Notes: generated by a model from the sequence alone, not told the origin. A stretch of 64,000 nucleotides of DNA from Dysgonomonas gadei ATCC BAA-286 (GCF_000213555.1 NZ_GL891982.1:147910-211909), one strand, 5' to 3'; shown: positions 17,345-28,764, numbered from the stretch's first letter. Program-made: numbers and translations.

Positions 17345-18467
17345 TTAATCTGCTAACATCATTGGCATCAATAAATAGGTAAGTTGATCTCCTGATTTAT
17401 CATCAACAGGAGTAATGAGAGTGGCCCGACTTGGATCGGAGAACGACATTTGCATATTAGGGGTAGGGATAGCAGATATTAGCTCTGTAAGAAGATGTCC
17501 TTTGAAGCCGATAGCTATTTGTTTATTGCTATACTCACAAGCAACGGTTTCATCGGCTGCCGTAGAGAAATCAATATCCTGGGCGGAAAGCTTTATGATA
17601 TCATTCGATAGTTCCAGCTTAACCAAACTGCTAGATTGATTAGCAAAAACAGATACACGTTTTATAGCTCCGTTCAGCTCAGATTTACCAATAGATAATA
17701 CCTTATCATTATTTTGCGGAATAACAGAGCGGTAGTTTGGGTAGTTCCCTTCAAGCAAGGTTGCAACAATGCTTTCCGATCCATATTCGAACCGGACTGA
17801 ATTACCATTGATGAATATGTTTATCAATTCATCGGATGGTTTGATGGAACCTTTTAGAATGGTTGCGATTTTTAAGAGGGAGGGCAAAGCTTATCTTTTC
17901 TGTCATTGATTCATCACGAATTTCTAACAGCGCAAGCTTATGACCGTCGGAGGCTACAAAGTTGATTTGTTCTTCTGCTATAGACAGATAGACAGATGTC
18001 ATTATCGGACGGAGATCATCGGTAGAAGCACAGAGGATTGTTTTTTCAATACCATTCAATAATACTTTAGATGGGATTGAGATACTCTTTGCATTGGTAA
18101 TATCTTTTTCTTTAGGAAAGCCTTCGGGTGATATACCAACCAATTCGAATTTACCTCCTTTGTATTTGATTGTAGTACTAAACTTATCGTCAATAGAAAT
18201 TGCAAGGGGCTGTTCCGGCAATGTCTTTAGGGCCTCGATTAATAATTTAGGTTCGATACAAACCGATATATTATTATCGGTCAATATTCCATCAATGGAA
18301 GTGTTTATCCGACCTTGTGTATCTGTTGCCGAGAATTTGACTGTTCCGTCTTGGATATTCAGAAGAATATTATCCATGATTAGAAGCGTATTCTTCGGCG
18401 AAATGATTTTACTTACCGACTGTAGCCGGTTTAATAATTCTGATTTTGAAATTGAAATTGTCGTCAT
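17345..18467 (-). pseudogene. dnaN: Phage DNA polymerase sliding clamp (beta subunit), frameshifted
   Basis: The first half from ATG 18467 (ISKSELLNRLQSVSKIISPK; IKYKGGKFELVGISPEGFPK; LIMDNILL) covers domains I and II of the beta clamp. The second half (IRFEYGSESIVATLLEGNYP-like; KLSAQDIDFSTAADETVACE; AIGFKGHLLTELISAI; TYLLMPMM) is domain III with the usual LMP end. The two overlap in different frames around 17880-17890, where ALP-SLLKIATILKG should follow EKISF. A one-base indel near CCCTCCCTC explains it. The whole clamp would be about 370 residues, normal. First gene after the early promoter. Confidence 0.85.
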
Positions 18468-18523
18468 AGTGCCTAATTGTTTTTAGTAGGCTACCAGACA
18501 AAGTGCTGATGCGGTTTTTAAAG

Positions 18524-18574
18524 AAAAGTACGAGGTAGGTATATAAACACAAAAAAGCCAAATCTCGTACTTTT
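18524..18574. promoter_or_regulatory. Perfect 11-bp inverted repeat in the leader of the phage early operon
   Basis: AAAAGTACGAG (18524-18534) and CTCGTACTTTT (18564-18574) flank 29 nt. It lies between the early promoter and the clamp ATG, so it would fold in the leader RNA as a hairpin ending in a U-rich strand (attenuator-like), or act on DNA as an operator. No repressor gene remains in the prophage to test the latter. Confidence 0.45.
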
Positions 18575-18600
18575 ACGAAATTCGACTCAAACATTCGATG

Positions 18601-18633
18601 CAAATATATTCAATAATATTTTACATATGCAAA
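18601..18633 (-). promoter_or_regulatory. Bacteroidetes-type promoter of the phage early operon
   Basis: On the minus strand, TTTG (18633-18630), a 21-bp spacer and TATATTTG (18608-18601) match the Bacteroides sigma consensus TTTG-N19-21-TAnnTTTG exactly. Transcription would start near 18594 and give a leader of about 125 nt before the clamp ATG at 18467. Confidence 0.75.
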
Positions 18634-18765
18634 TTATTCCGAATTATTTTTTATAATATTTTTGAAGAGTGGTAAAATGCTTCATTTCCCTAAGTACTTT
18701 CCTAAGTATATAAAAAAACAAGGCGCGTAAACCATTGATTTACATGCCTATTCACTTTTTAAAAG

Positions 18766-18839
18766 TGACCACGGCAGGATTCAAACCTGCAACCTTCTGA
18801 TCCGTAGTCAGATGCTCTATTCAGTTGAGCTACGTAGCC
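18766..18839 (-). tRNA. tRNA-Arg (anticodon ACG)
   Basis: A 74-nt cloverleaf. Acceptor GGCTACG pairs with CGTGGTC (two G-U pairs), discriminator A. The D arm reads GCTC...GAGC, the anticodon stem TCTGA/TCAGA with loop CTACGGA (anticodon ACG), and the T arm GCAGG/CCTGC with loop TTTGAAT. No encoded CCA. It decodes CGU after inosine modification. It lies next to the prophage's early end and is a typical integration target, but no second copy of its 3' end was found at the left border. Confidence 0.95.
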
Positions 18840-18930
18840 ATTGCTTAATTGCGTTGCAAAGGTAAAATAGTTTTGTATATTCTCCAAATCTGTAGTAGGA
18901 TTTTTTACAAAAAAATTGTCTAAACCTTGA

Positions 18931-19824
18931 TCAGCACTTGATATTCAACTCTATAAGGACATTTCTTATTTGCTCATATGTGGTAATTCGCGTAGGTACA
19001 AGAGGCAAGCGCAGCTTATTTTCAATATATCCCATCATATTCAGCATACATTTCACTCCCGCCGGGTTACCATCCACAAAAAGCAGATTGAATAATTCGT
19101 TGAAGCTATGATGTATTGTAAGGGCACTATTATAATCACCCTCAAGAGCAAGGCGCGTCATCCGGCTAAATTCTTTAGGAAATGCATTCCCTATAACGGA
19201 AATAACTCCTATAGCACCTAAAGTTATCAAAGGAAAGGTAACCCCGTCATCACCCGATATAACATCGAAATTCTCAGGTTTACGCTTGATGATTTCATCC
19301 ATCTGGCTCATATTACCCGAAGCCTCTTTCACGGCAACTATATTCGGAAAATCATTAGCAATACGCAATGTCGTATCGGCAGTCATATTCACCCCCGTTC
19401 GGCCCGGTACATTGTATGATATAACTGGAAGCGACGAAGCCTCTGCGATAGCCTTATAATGCTGATAGATACCTTCCTGCGAAGGCTTATTATAGTATGG
19501 CACAACGGAAAGAATGCCATCGATACCCGCATAGTCGTTCTTCTTTAGTTTCTCAACGATGGCACGCGTATTATTACCACCTTCACCCAAAATAATAGGA
19601 ATGCGGCCATTCACACGGCTTACTACCAGTTCTACAATCTGTTTCTTTTCATCTTCGGTCAGTGTAGGGGTTTCGGCTGTAGTACCCAGCACCACAAGAT
19701 AATCAGTACCATTTTGCAGTTGGTAATCGACAAGGCGAAGCAGTGCATCGTAATCTACACTTTCATCGTCTTTAAAAGGAGTTATCAATGCAACTCCCAT
19801 TCCTCTGAGATTTATTCTAGGCAT
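18931..19824 (-). CDS. dapA: 4-hydroxy-tetrahydrodipicolinate synthase
   Basis: 297 residues, full length. It condenses pyruvate with aspartate semialdehyde, the first committed step to lysine and to diaminopimelate for the cell wall. The Schiff-base lysine lies in IVAVKEASGN at about 165. The YNVPGRTGVN block carries the catalytic Tyr and the substrate-binding Arg, and GTTAETPTL is the pyruvate-binding loop. Start ATG 19824. It stands at the end of a leftward group with a DUF6913-type gene, galK and ligA. Cytoplasmic. Confidence 0.95.
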   Translation of the reverse strand: MPRINLRGMGVALITPFKDDESVDYDALLRLVDYQLQNGTDYLVVLGTTAETPTLTEDEKKQIVELVVSRVNGRIPIILGEGGNNTRAIVEKLKKNDYAGIDGILSVVPYYNKPSQEGIYQHYKAIAEASSLPVISYNVPGRTGVNMTADTTLRIANDFPNIVAVKEASGNMSQMDEIIKRKPENFDVISGDDGVTFPLITLGAIGVISVIGNAFPKEFSRMTRLALEGDYNSALTIHHSFNELFNLLFVDGNPAGVKCMLNMMGYIENKLRLPLVPTRITTYEQIRNVLIELNIKC

Positions 19825-19907
19825 AAAAATAGTTCAAGACATTTGTCTTTTCTTCCAAAAAGACTTTCTGCATTTTGTTTGTGCAAAATTAAGAATTAAT
19901 TTACACC

Positions 19908-20417
19908 TCAGCATATATTGTTCAGGTAAAATTTAACCTGTTCATATGTTTCAAGTAAATTAGCATCTTCCTCTTTAAGAATAATAAGGTCATAAACTTT
20001 AAAATCCTGTTCCCTGATACCGATACAAAATTCGGCGGAATTATTTGCCAGCAAAAACAGCAATGTCTTATCATTCTTTGTAGTTAAATCCAACAATGTA
20101 TCATACGAGAGTTTCTCGAATTCATCAATCACGATGGAAGACAACCCCATCCATTTCGAAATATCTTTTTGAGCTATAACCCTCACTTCAGGTGGATACA
20201 CCTGACTTCCTCCATCTTTTCCCGCTTGCACCGTCCACAAAATAACCTCTTTACCCTTCTCTCCTAAATCCTGACTGATTTGAACGACTTCATCCCAATC
20301 TTCACGGGTAAATAGTATGAGGATTTTTTTCATATCGTTCAGTTTATGAAAAACATGTGTACGTTTGTTGCTCTCAAGGGCAGCATGTATCTTCTTTTTA
20401 ACCTTAAAACCAAACAT
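19908..20417 (-). CDS. DUF6913-type conserved Bacteroidetes protein
   Basis: 169 residues, cytoplasmic, alpha/beta. After a basic helix (KVKKKIHAALESNKR) comes MKKILILFTREDWDEVVQIS, a Rossmann-like strand-helix start, and later LTTKNDKTLLFLLANNSAEF and DFKVYDLIILKEEDANLLET. The family is confined to Bacteroidetes and is often found beside dapA and ligA, as here. Role unknown. An internal ATG before KKILILF could be used, but the basic leader is typical of the family. Confidence 0.7.
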   Translation of the reverse strand: MFGFKVKKKIHAALESNKRTHVFHKLNDMKKILILFTREDWDEVVQISQDLGEKGKEVILWTVQAGKDGGSQVYPPEVRVIAQKDISKWMGLSSIVIDEFEKLSYDTLLDLTTKNDKTLLFLLANNSAEFCIGIREQDFKVYDLIILKEEDANLLETYEQVKFYLNNIC

Positions 20418-20568
20418 ATGACTGAATATATGGTGAAAAATTATCTTTGTTATTGGTATAGTGTTTGTGCGTTGTGTATCAAATTCCCCCGTTTAATATA
20501 AACGAGGGAACTATTAATATTAGTATCAATGCCCTATATTTAGTTTTCTCTAAAATCCGGCTTGATTA

Positions 20569-21711
20569 TTAAAGTTTTCTTGCGCCGTCTTTGATCACGA
20601 CATCGTATACTTTAGGTTTGATTTTGAACTTTTGTTCATAAGCTTCGGTCGCACGCTTGATAAAGCTATCGTGTAACTCATCCTTCACAAGGTTGATAGT
20701 ACAGCCTCCAAAACCGCCACCCATCACACGTGAGCCTGTTACGCCACATTGGCGGGCTACATCGTTCAGGAAGTCTAGTTCGTCGCAACTTACTTCATAT
20801 TTACGGCTCAATCCGATATGAGTTTCATACATCTTCTTACCTACAGTTTCGTAGTCGCCTTTCTTCAATGCTTCACAAGCATCTTGTAAGCGTTGTATTT
20901 CTTCAATTACAAATTCAGCACGCATATAATCTTCTGCACTGACTTCATTTGCCACTTCTTTCAGCATATCCAAGGTAGCATCACGAAGTAATTCTACTTC
21001 CGGATGATATTTACGGATGTAAGAAGCTGCATTTTCGCACGATTCACGACGCTTGTTATAAGCCGAAGAAGCCAACTCGTGAGCCACACAGGTATTGAGC
21101 AATACAAGACGGTATCCTACCGGATCGAATGGAACATATTCGTATTCCAGAGAACGGCAATCGAGACGGATAAGCGAACCCTCTTTACCAAAGCATGAAG
21201 CAAACTGGTCCATAATTCCGCATTTCACACCTACATAATTATGCTCGGTAGCCTGACCTATCAATGCCAGTTCGAAACGGTCGAAACCAAGGTTATACAT
21301 ATCGTTGATTGCGAAACCAAAGCAGCTTTCCAAAGCAGCAGAAGAAGACATACCTGCACCCAGAGGCACATCGCCTGCGAACACACAGTCGAAACCTTCA
21401 ACTTTCTTTCCACGCTTGATCATTTCGTTGCATACTCCGAATATGTATTTACCCCACTGTTTAATTGGAATATCATCCAGTCCGAATTCGTCCATTTCGG
21501 ACAAGTCCATAGCGTATGCCCTGATGCGATCCGGTGTACCATTCGGTTTAATCACGCAATACATAGCTTTATCTATTGCTCCGGGCAGTACGAAACCACC
21601 ATTGTAGTCTGTATGTTCTCCGATAAGATTGATACGTCCGGGCGATGTATATGTTACACCATCAGTCCCGTAAAGAGATTTAAATTTTTCTTGGATTGGT
21701 TTCAATTCCAT
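20569..21711 (-). CDS. galK: Galactokinase
   Basis: 380 residues, GHMP kinase family. It phosphorylates galactose at C1 (Leloir pathway). GRINLIGEHTDYNGGFVLPG is the galactokinase signature that binds the sugar, VPLGAGMSSSAALESCFG the ATP-binding GHMP motif, and VMGGGFGGCTINLV the C-terminal motif 3. No other gal genes, transporter or regulator are nearby. It sits between ligA and the DUF6913-type gene on the same strand. Cytoplasmic. Confidence 0.95.
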   Translation of the reverse strand: MELKPIQEKFKSLYGTDGVTYTSPGRINLIGEHTDYNGGFVLPGAIDKAMYCVIKPNGTPDRIRAYAMDLSEMDEFGLDDIPIKQWGKYIFGVCNEMIKRGKKVEGFDCVFAGDVPLGAGMSSSAALESCFGFAINDMYNLGFDRFELALIGQATEHNYVGVKCGIMDQFASCFGKEGSLIRLDCRSLEYEYVPFDPVGYRLVLLNTCVAHELASSAYNKRRESCENAASYIRKYHPEVELLRDATLDMLKEVANEVSAEDYMRAEFVIEEIQRLQDACEALKKGDYETVGKKMYETHIGLSRKYEVSCDELDFLNDVARQCGVTGSRVMGGGFGGCTINLVKDELHDSFIKRATEAYEQKFKIKPKVYDVVIKDGARKL

Positions 21712-21750
21712 GGTTGTTTTTTTATTTAGGTTTATAAAAAATAAGTTTCT

Positions 21751-23811
<2,061 letters not shown>

Positions 23812-23844
23812 TTATTTTTCAGATTTGGCGGATATATGTTAGCG

Positions 23845-24062
23845 ATAAACGGTTATCAGTTAGCAATAAACAGAGAATACATATTTTTCATTCAGGTAAT
23901 TTCCACCTTTTAACCCATAACTATTTTCTAAAAACCTGACAAACTTGACACATTTCACAGTTTTTTTCATCTGTCAGTTTTTCCCCATTTTTCAATTATG
24001 CTATAACCTCCCCACGGAACTAAAAACTTGACAAACCTGACACTTTTTGTTATTTTTCAGTT
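23845..24062. repeat. Intergenic relative of the dispersed composite repeat
   Basis: Within the 356-bp spacer before ligA, CCTGACAAACTTGACAC (about 23935) and a second copy TTGACAAACCTGACAC (about 24030) recur with T-rich tails, plus GTTATCAGTTAGCAATAAAC near 23850. The same words occur at 57337-57781 and, reversed, at 49964-50305. No open frame or promoter is obvious. Confidence 0.5.
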
Positions 24063-24155
24063 TATCGCTTTCCATTCAATATTTCAATAAATTAGCGGCC
24101 AGCGGCCATACTATTATAGATAAATCAATTCTATTTTAATCAACTATAAAGTAGC

Positions 24156-26549
24156 TTATTTTTCATACTTTCTTTTCCTGTAAATATAAATAATTCCCAT
24201 AAGAAAAACCATAAACAAAACAGGAAACCCAATATTCTGCACCATATAGTTATCCCTGCTGTCAAGGGCTTCTTTCTTATTCAATATATAGAGTTTCTGT
24301 TGTTTTGTGCGCAACGACATCAATCCATCCTCATCAGTGAGCCAGTTAACGGCATTCACGATAAAATCACGGTTCCCGTATTGCTGCTCCGATACCCTGT
24401 CATATCCCATTGGCAATACCCGGGAGCTTTGCCCTTGCCCCTGTATATCGTTACTGATAATATCGGAAGATGAAACAATTATCATTTTTGTATGTGTACT
24501 TTGACCTATACTTTTATTCACACCATGTACACTATCGGGTACCAAACGGTTTATAAATGCCGAAGTAAACACACCTTCGAGGCTTACCGCGACAGCTACA
24601 AACGGCTGATTGAAATAATCCGGCTTATCCTGTATACGTTCTACATCAAAATCAATTATTTCAGGAACCTGTAGTAAATGAGCATTTGCCGAACTTGTCA
24701 ACAATACATTCTTCTTCACGACAGGCGAATTATTCACCACATCTATAGAATTGGCGAAACCTGCTTTTACATCTCTTATATTTTTAGTTACAGGATGGTT
24801 TGGAGAAGGAATCAGCAGGGGTTGAAAAAAACTGGGCAAGAGCGTCCCGGCCTGCGTCTTTTCATCGGCAACCAGATATGTGGATACGCATTGCCTGTCC
24901 TGTATCAGATCGGGGTTTATACGCACCCCGTAGGTAAATAGCAGGTTATCAAGATTTACGTCATTCTTCATTGTAGCCGATTGTCCGGTCAGGGCCAGAT
25001 CCTTATGCGAATAATACACACCGTCTATCAGCCACAGTACCTTCCCTCCATTCATTATATACTGGTCGATAATATACTTTTCGGCCTCGGTATATTTTGA
25101 TAGCGGGCCGGCAATAACAATCGCCGCAAAGTCGTCCAGTATCTCTATATTATCACCTATTTCGCCACGATTGACAGAATAATATTTGGACAATAATTCT
25201 TCTGCATCATACACATATGTTCTGGGCAGTTCATTATGCCCCTCTATAAAAGCTATGTTCTTAACATTCTCCTGATCCAACAGACGCATAGCATCAATAA
25301 ATTCAAATTCCAGGCTTTCAACAGATGCATTCAGGTTTTCTTCAGCCGTATTACCAGCTACATTTTTGAGTAGGGAAACCACCAATGTATCTCTCCCGTT
25401 TGTAACCTGCGCGTAAGGATAGATCATCTTCCTGCTGGCTTTCCCCTCACGGTCTACTTCGTTCAGCATGATACCGGTCATTCCGTTTGAAGAAAAGGAT
25501 TCAAATGTCTCATCCAATGATTTACCACTTTCGTAGGGGTTTATATATCTGATATTGATATTATCGTCGGCATATCGGTTAAAATCTGAAAGCAAATCTG
25601 TTGTAGCATTTTTCAAACGCTGAAAACCATAATTTAAGTCGCCTGTCAGGTAAACATTCACCGTTAAAGGATTCTTGTCCCCCACCCGCTCCAGTATATC
25701 TTTGGTATAATCGTTCAATGTGTAACGCTTATCAGCCGTAAAGTCAAATCTGAAATTTGGGATAAAAAGAAATGCTATATTTAAAGTCAGCACCGTCAAC
25801 GCCAAAGAAATTAGCATTCGCGGCTTATTCTGTTTCAGATATAAGATAGACAAGAGTATGAATATAATCAGGTAATTTGCCACTATCAGCAGATCTCCGG
25901 CTTCTATCACACCCCGCTGCATCAACTTATAATGTTCCGCCAATCCGAAAGAAGCTGTTACGGCTTGTATTTTTCCCAAAGAGAAGAAGCCCGACAGCAG
26001 ATCGAATCCATAAAAAGAAAATAAACAGAGAGAAACGGATACGATAAGCGCAACTACCTGATTCTTTGTGGTCACAGATCCCAATAATCCGATGGAAATA
26101 AATACCAAAGCTATTAATATCAGAGAAATATATGATGCCGCGATACTCGCTAAATCGATATTTCCTACCGGATTCGACAACTGATACAATGAATAGACAT
26201 AAATGAGAGTAGGCAGAAGGGTAACCAGCACAAAGACAAAAGTAGCCAGGAACTTACTAAAGTAAATTGTAGAAGCCTTTACCGGCCTGGCCTTCAGTAT
26301 ATCGAGAGTTTTAGTTTTCCTTTCTTCTGAAAACAAACGCATTGTCAGTGCAGGTATCAATATAGCAAATAAGACAGGCGCTAAGCCGAAGAAGTGGCTC
26401 ATATCCGCATATCCGCCATCGATAAAATTGTATCTACCTGGAAATGCCCAAAGCATCACACTTGTTATTAAGAGAAAAGCCAAAGCAAAAAAAGCGCCCG
26501 CAGGGGAGCAAAAAACAGATTTAAGTTCTCTTAATACTAAAGCTTTCAT
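24156..26549 (-). CDS. GldF-GldG fusion, ABC permease plus auxiliary protein
   Basis: 797 residues. Residues 1-240 are a six-helix ABC-2 permease (GldF-like; LFSEERKTKTLDILKARPVK is the coupling loop), and residues 250-797 are the GldG-type periplasmic domain (FRFDFTADKRYTLNDYTKDI; NIAFIEGHNELPRTYVYDAE) closed by a final membrane helix and KRKYEK. In Flavobacteria GldF and GldG are separate and act with the ATPase GldA in gliding and type IX secretion. Here they are one chain, and no gldA is adjacent. Start ATG 26549 is only 34 bp from a divergent gene. Confidence 0.85.
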   Translation of the reverse strand: MKALVLRELKSVFCSPAGAFFALAFLLITSVMLWAFPGRYNFIDGGYADMSHFFGLAPVLFAILIPALTMRLFSEERKTKTLDILKARPVKASTIYFSKFLATFVFVLVTLLPTLIYVYSLYQLSNPVGNIDLASIAASYISLILIALVFISIGLLGSVTTKNQVVALIVSVSLCLFSFYGFDLLSGFFSLGKIQAVTASFGLAEHYKLMQRGVIEAGDLLIVANYLIIFILLSILYLKQNKPRMLISLALTVLTLNIAFLFIPNFRFDFTADKRYTLNDYTKDILERVGDKNPLTVNVYLTGDLNYGFQRLKNATTDLLSDFNRYADDNINIRYINPYESGKSLDETFESFSSNGMTGIMLNEVDREGKASRKMIYPYAQVTNGRDTLVVSLLKNVAGNTAEENLNASVESLEFEFIDAMRLLDQENVKNIAFIEGHNELPRTYVYDAEELLSKYYSVNRGEIGDNIEILDDFAAIVIAGPLSKYTEAEKYIIDQYIMNGGKVLWLIDGVYYSHKDLALTGQSATMKNDVNLDNLLFTYGVRINPDLIQDRQCVSTYLVADEKTQAGTLLPSFFQPLLIPSPNHPVTKNIRDVKAGFANSIDVVNNSPVVKKNVLLTSSANAHLLQVPEIIDFDVERIQDKPDYFNQPFVAVAVSLEGVFTSAFINRLVPDSVHGVNKSIGQSTHTKMIIVSSSDIISNDIQGQGQSSRVLPMGYDRVSEQQYGNRDFIVNAVNWLTDEDGLMSLRTKQQKLYILNKKEALDSRDNYMVQNIGFPVLFMVFLMGIIYIYRKRKYEK

Positions 26550-26550
26550 A

Positions 26551-26558
26551 TATCTTTG
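26551..26558 (+). promoter_or_regulatory. -7 element TATCTTTG
   Basis: Exact TAnnTTTG match 26 bp before ATG 26584. No TTTG at -33. It supports 26584 rather than the upstream ATG 26428 as the gene start, since that ATG lies upstream of the promoter and inside the divergent gldF start. Confidence 0.55.
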
Positions 26559-26583
26559 TAAGAATACATTCTTTTACTTATCT

Positions 26584-27399
26584 ATGACTAAACGGAGGAT
26601 AAAGATAGTTATTTTATTTGTTCTGATAATCACTATTCTTATTGGCGGATGGCAGATGTACCGGAGATTGAAGTATAACAAGCAATCTTTCGATACAGAC
26701 CTGTACAGTTATGTGTCACCTCAGGCTACGGAAGTAATAAATATAAACAGGGGATATAACTTCGAAAAGTTGTTTCTGTACGAGCCATCCTTGTCCCGGT
26801 TAATAGAAACCTTAGGTGATAACATCCATTATCCGGTCATAATATCAAAGTATGCCAATGGAAAAATGCTGTTGGCGATGAAGACCAGCCATGAGCAGGA
26901 ATACGCAATAAGGGAACATATCGATAAACAGATATCGCTGCCCTTCCCTCCTAAAATAGTAAAATATAAAGATGCTGAAATATATATACATGCACTAACC
27001 AATAGTGAATTCCTTGTATATTCTTTTTATAAAGGGCTGTTTTTTGTAAGCCATCATTACAAGCCTGTTGAAAACATTCTGAACTCTGATCCCGAAAATA
27101 CATTCTTCTCCGGAGAAAAGTATAAAGAGATTATAGAAAAAGTAAGACTTAGCGCACCTGTCAGTATGTATATTAAAGTGCAAAGCGATATGCTGGCTAT
27201 AGATTACAATATACATAACGACACCATACAGATGGAAGGATACATTCTCAATCTAAATGAAGGTGATGCCATTACCCCTAACCGGGAGGTGATTCCTTTT
27301 ATGATAAACCTGCCCGATAGTATATGTATAGAAAGCTACACAATATCGGATGAAAATAAACCGACGACCGTTAAAATTAAATTAAACAAAATATATTAA
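26584..27399 (+). CDS. Membrane-anchored protein of unknown function
   Basis: 271 residues from ATG 26584. Basic start MTKRRIKIVILFVLIITILI is a single N-terminal membrane anchor, and the rest is a probably periplasmic beta-rich domain (VININRGYNFEKLFLYEPSL; SEFLVYSFYKGLFFVSHHYK). No lipobox or catalytic motif. The lay-out recalls Bacteroidetes DUF3352-like proteins that measure or modulate envelope processes, but I do not assign a family. Divergent from gldFG, parallel to mscL 57 bp downstream. Confidence 0.6.
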   Translation: MTKRRIKIVILFVLIITILIGGWQMYRRLKYNKQSFDTDLYSYVSPQATEVININRGYNFEKLFLYEPSLSRLIETLGDNIHYPVIISKYANGKMLLAMKTSHEQEYAIREHIDKQISLPFPPKIVKYKDAEIYIHALTNSEFLVYSFYKGLFFVSHHYKPVENILNSDPENTFFSGEKYKEIIEKVRLSAPVSMYIKVQSDMLAIDYNIHNDTIQMEGYILNLNEGDAITPNREVIPFMINLPDSICIESYTISDENKPTTVKIKLNKIY

Positions 27400-27455
27400 G
27401 TTTGTGTTTTAATTTTAATTGTAGTATTTAACAAACTAAAACATATAAAAAGGAT

Positions 27456-27866
27456 ATGGCGGTTTTAAAAGAATTGAAGAATTTCATGATGCGCGGCAAC
27501 GTGGTGGATATGGCGGTCGGTGTTATTGTCGGTGGAGCTTTTGGTAAAATAGTATCATCTCTGGTGAGTGACATAATAATGCCTCCTATAGGAATTATCT
27601 TAGGAGGAGTCAATTTTACGGATTTGAAATTCGTGCTTAAAGATGCCGTTGGTGATGTTCCGGCAGTAAGCATCAACTATGGTACTTTTGTTCAAACTAT
27701 CTTAGACTTCGTTATAATTGCAACAGCTATTTTCTTTGCCATTAAAGGAATAAATGCTTTGCAAACCAAGAAAGCGGAAGAACCGGCGGCACCTCCTGCC
27801 CCAACTAAAGAAGAAACCCTGTTGACAGAAATAAGGGATTTACTGAAAGAACAGAATAATAAATAA
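27456..27866 (+). CDS. mscL: Large-conductance mechanosensitive channel
   Basis: 136 residues. [20 protein letters not shown] is the pore-lining first helix with its start signature, [24 protein letters not shown] second helix follows (here [11 protein letters not shown]), and a charged C-terminal bundle ends it ([15 protein letters not shown]). It forms a homopentamer in the inner membrane and opens under membrane tension to rescue cells from osmotic downshock. An Ala/Pro-rich linker precedes the bundle. Followed 29 bp later by the M48 protease. Confidence 0.95.
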   Translation: MAVLKELKNFMMRGNVVDMAVGVIVGGAFGKIVSSLVSDIIMPPIGIILGGVNFTDLKFVLKDAVGDVPAVSINYGTFVQTILDFVIIATAIFFAIKGINALQTKKAEEPAAPPAPTKEETLLTEIRDLLKEQNNK

Positions 27867-27895
27867 TTATAACCTATCAAACTAAACAAACTATT

Positions 27896-28738
27896 ATGGT
27901 AAAGAAATGTCTTATATTAGTTCTTGGCTATACATTACTCTTTACGGGATGCGGAAGTGTTCCGGTAACAGGACGGAAGCAATTGAACCTGGTTTCGAAC
28001 AGCGAAGTGCTGACTCTTAGCCTGCAACAATACGACGAATTTATAAAATCGGCTCCTATATCTACGGATAAAACCAATACTGCCATGGTGCAAAAAGTGG
28101 GCCGGAATATAGCTAATGCCGTAGAGACTTATCTCAAAAACAATGGCTATGCCGATCAGGTAAAAGATTACTCGTGGGAGTTTAATCTGGTAAAAAGCAC
28201 TGATGTAAATGCATTCTGTATGCCCGGCGGAAAAATCGTAGTATATGAAGGTATATTGCCTTACACTCAGAACGAAACCGGATTGGCCGTTGTATTAGGA
28301 CATGAGGTAGCACATGCCGTTGCAAAACATGCTAACGAGCGTATGAGCAACCAGATGGCTGCACAATATGGCACTGCGGCTGTCGGGGCTGCCCTTGGTG
28401 GAACATCTGCAGTTACGCAACAAGTAGCAGCTGCAGCCTTGGGATTAGGGGCTCAGTATGGAATCCTGTTACCATATTCGCGTAAGCAGGAACTTGAAGC
28501 TGACCAACTGGGGCTTATCTTCATGGCTATGGCCGGATACGACCCTAGCGCCGCATCTGCATTCTGGCAACGTATGGCCCAGAACGGAAGCAGCACGCCA
28601 GAATTTATGAGTACCCACCCTTCGGATGACACTCGTATTAAACAGATACAAAAAGACTTGCCTGAAGCGTTGAAATATTACAAAGGAGGATCAAGCAAAA
28701 CGGGTACGGCTAAAACATCGAACAAATGGAGTTTCTAA
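27896..28738 (+). CDS. M48-family metalloprotease lipoprotein
   Basis: 280 residues with a lipoprotein signal (LLFTGCGS; Cys at about 19). VVLGHEVAHAVAKH supplies the HExxH zinc site, with the third ligand in QELEADQLGLIFMAMAGYDP. GRKQLNLVS just after the lipobox is the family's N-terminal motif (VTGR.Q...). Related periplasmic M48 proteases (LoiP/BepA type) trim or clear misassembled outer-membrane proteins. Short Gly/Ser/Lys tail. Probably co-transcribed with mscL and ended by the terminator at 28765. Confidence 0.9.
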   Translation: MVKKCLILVLGYTLLFTGCGSVPVTGRKQLNLVSNSEVLTLSLQQYDEFIKSAPISTDKTNTAMVQKVGRNIANAVETYLKNNGYADQVKDYSWEFNLVKSTDVNAFCMPGGKIVVYEGILPYTQNETGLAVVLGHEVAHAVAKHANERMSNQMAAQYGTAAVGAALGGTSAVTQQVAAAALGLGAQYGILLPYSRKQELEADQLGLIFMAMAGYDPSAASAFWQRMAQNGSSTPEFMSTHPSDDTRIKQIQKDLPEALKYYKGGSSKTGTAKTSNKWSF

Positions 28739-28764
28739 TAGTATACTTCTAATAAAAACAAAAG

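Larger units (their letters stand above)
3801..18640. mobile_element. Decaying prophage, leftward, with large internal deletion
   Basis: A continuous leftward block of phage genes: early promoter, sliding clamp, small early genes, PcfK/PcfJ, replication initiator, DnaB, sigma-like factor, small and large terminase, tail proteins, holin, lysozyme and spanin-like protein. At least seven genes are broken (3801, 4873, 9321/10231, 13295, 15742, 16772, 17345). Portal, protease, capsid, tail tube and tape measure are absent, apparently removed by one deletion near 10290. No integrase or repressor is seen. A tRNA-Arg lies 126 bp beyond the right end and is a plausible integration target, but no matching repeat was found at the left end, so both borders are approximate. 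Confidence 0.85.

Noticed and set aside
20480..20520. CCCTCGTTT/AAACGGGGG hairpin after galK
   Set aside because: Imperfect arms and no T run, so not counted as a terminator.
26428..26583. Longer start (26428) for the membrane-anchored protein
   Set aside because: Overlaps the start of gldFG on the other strand, gives an unlikely basic leader, and lies before the -7 element at 26551.
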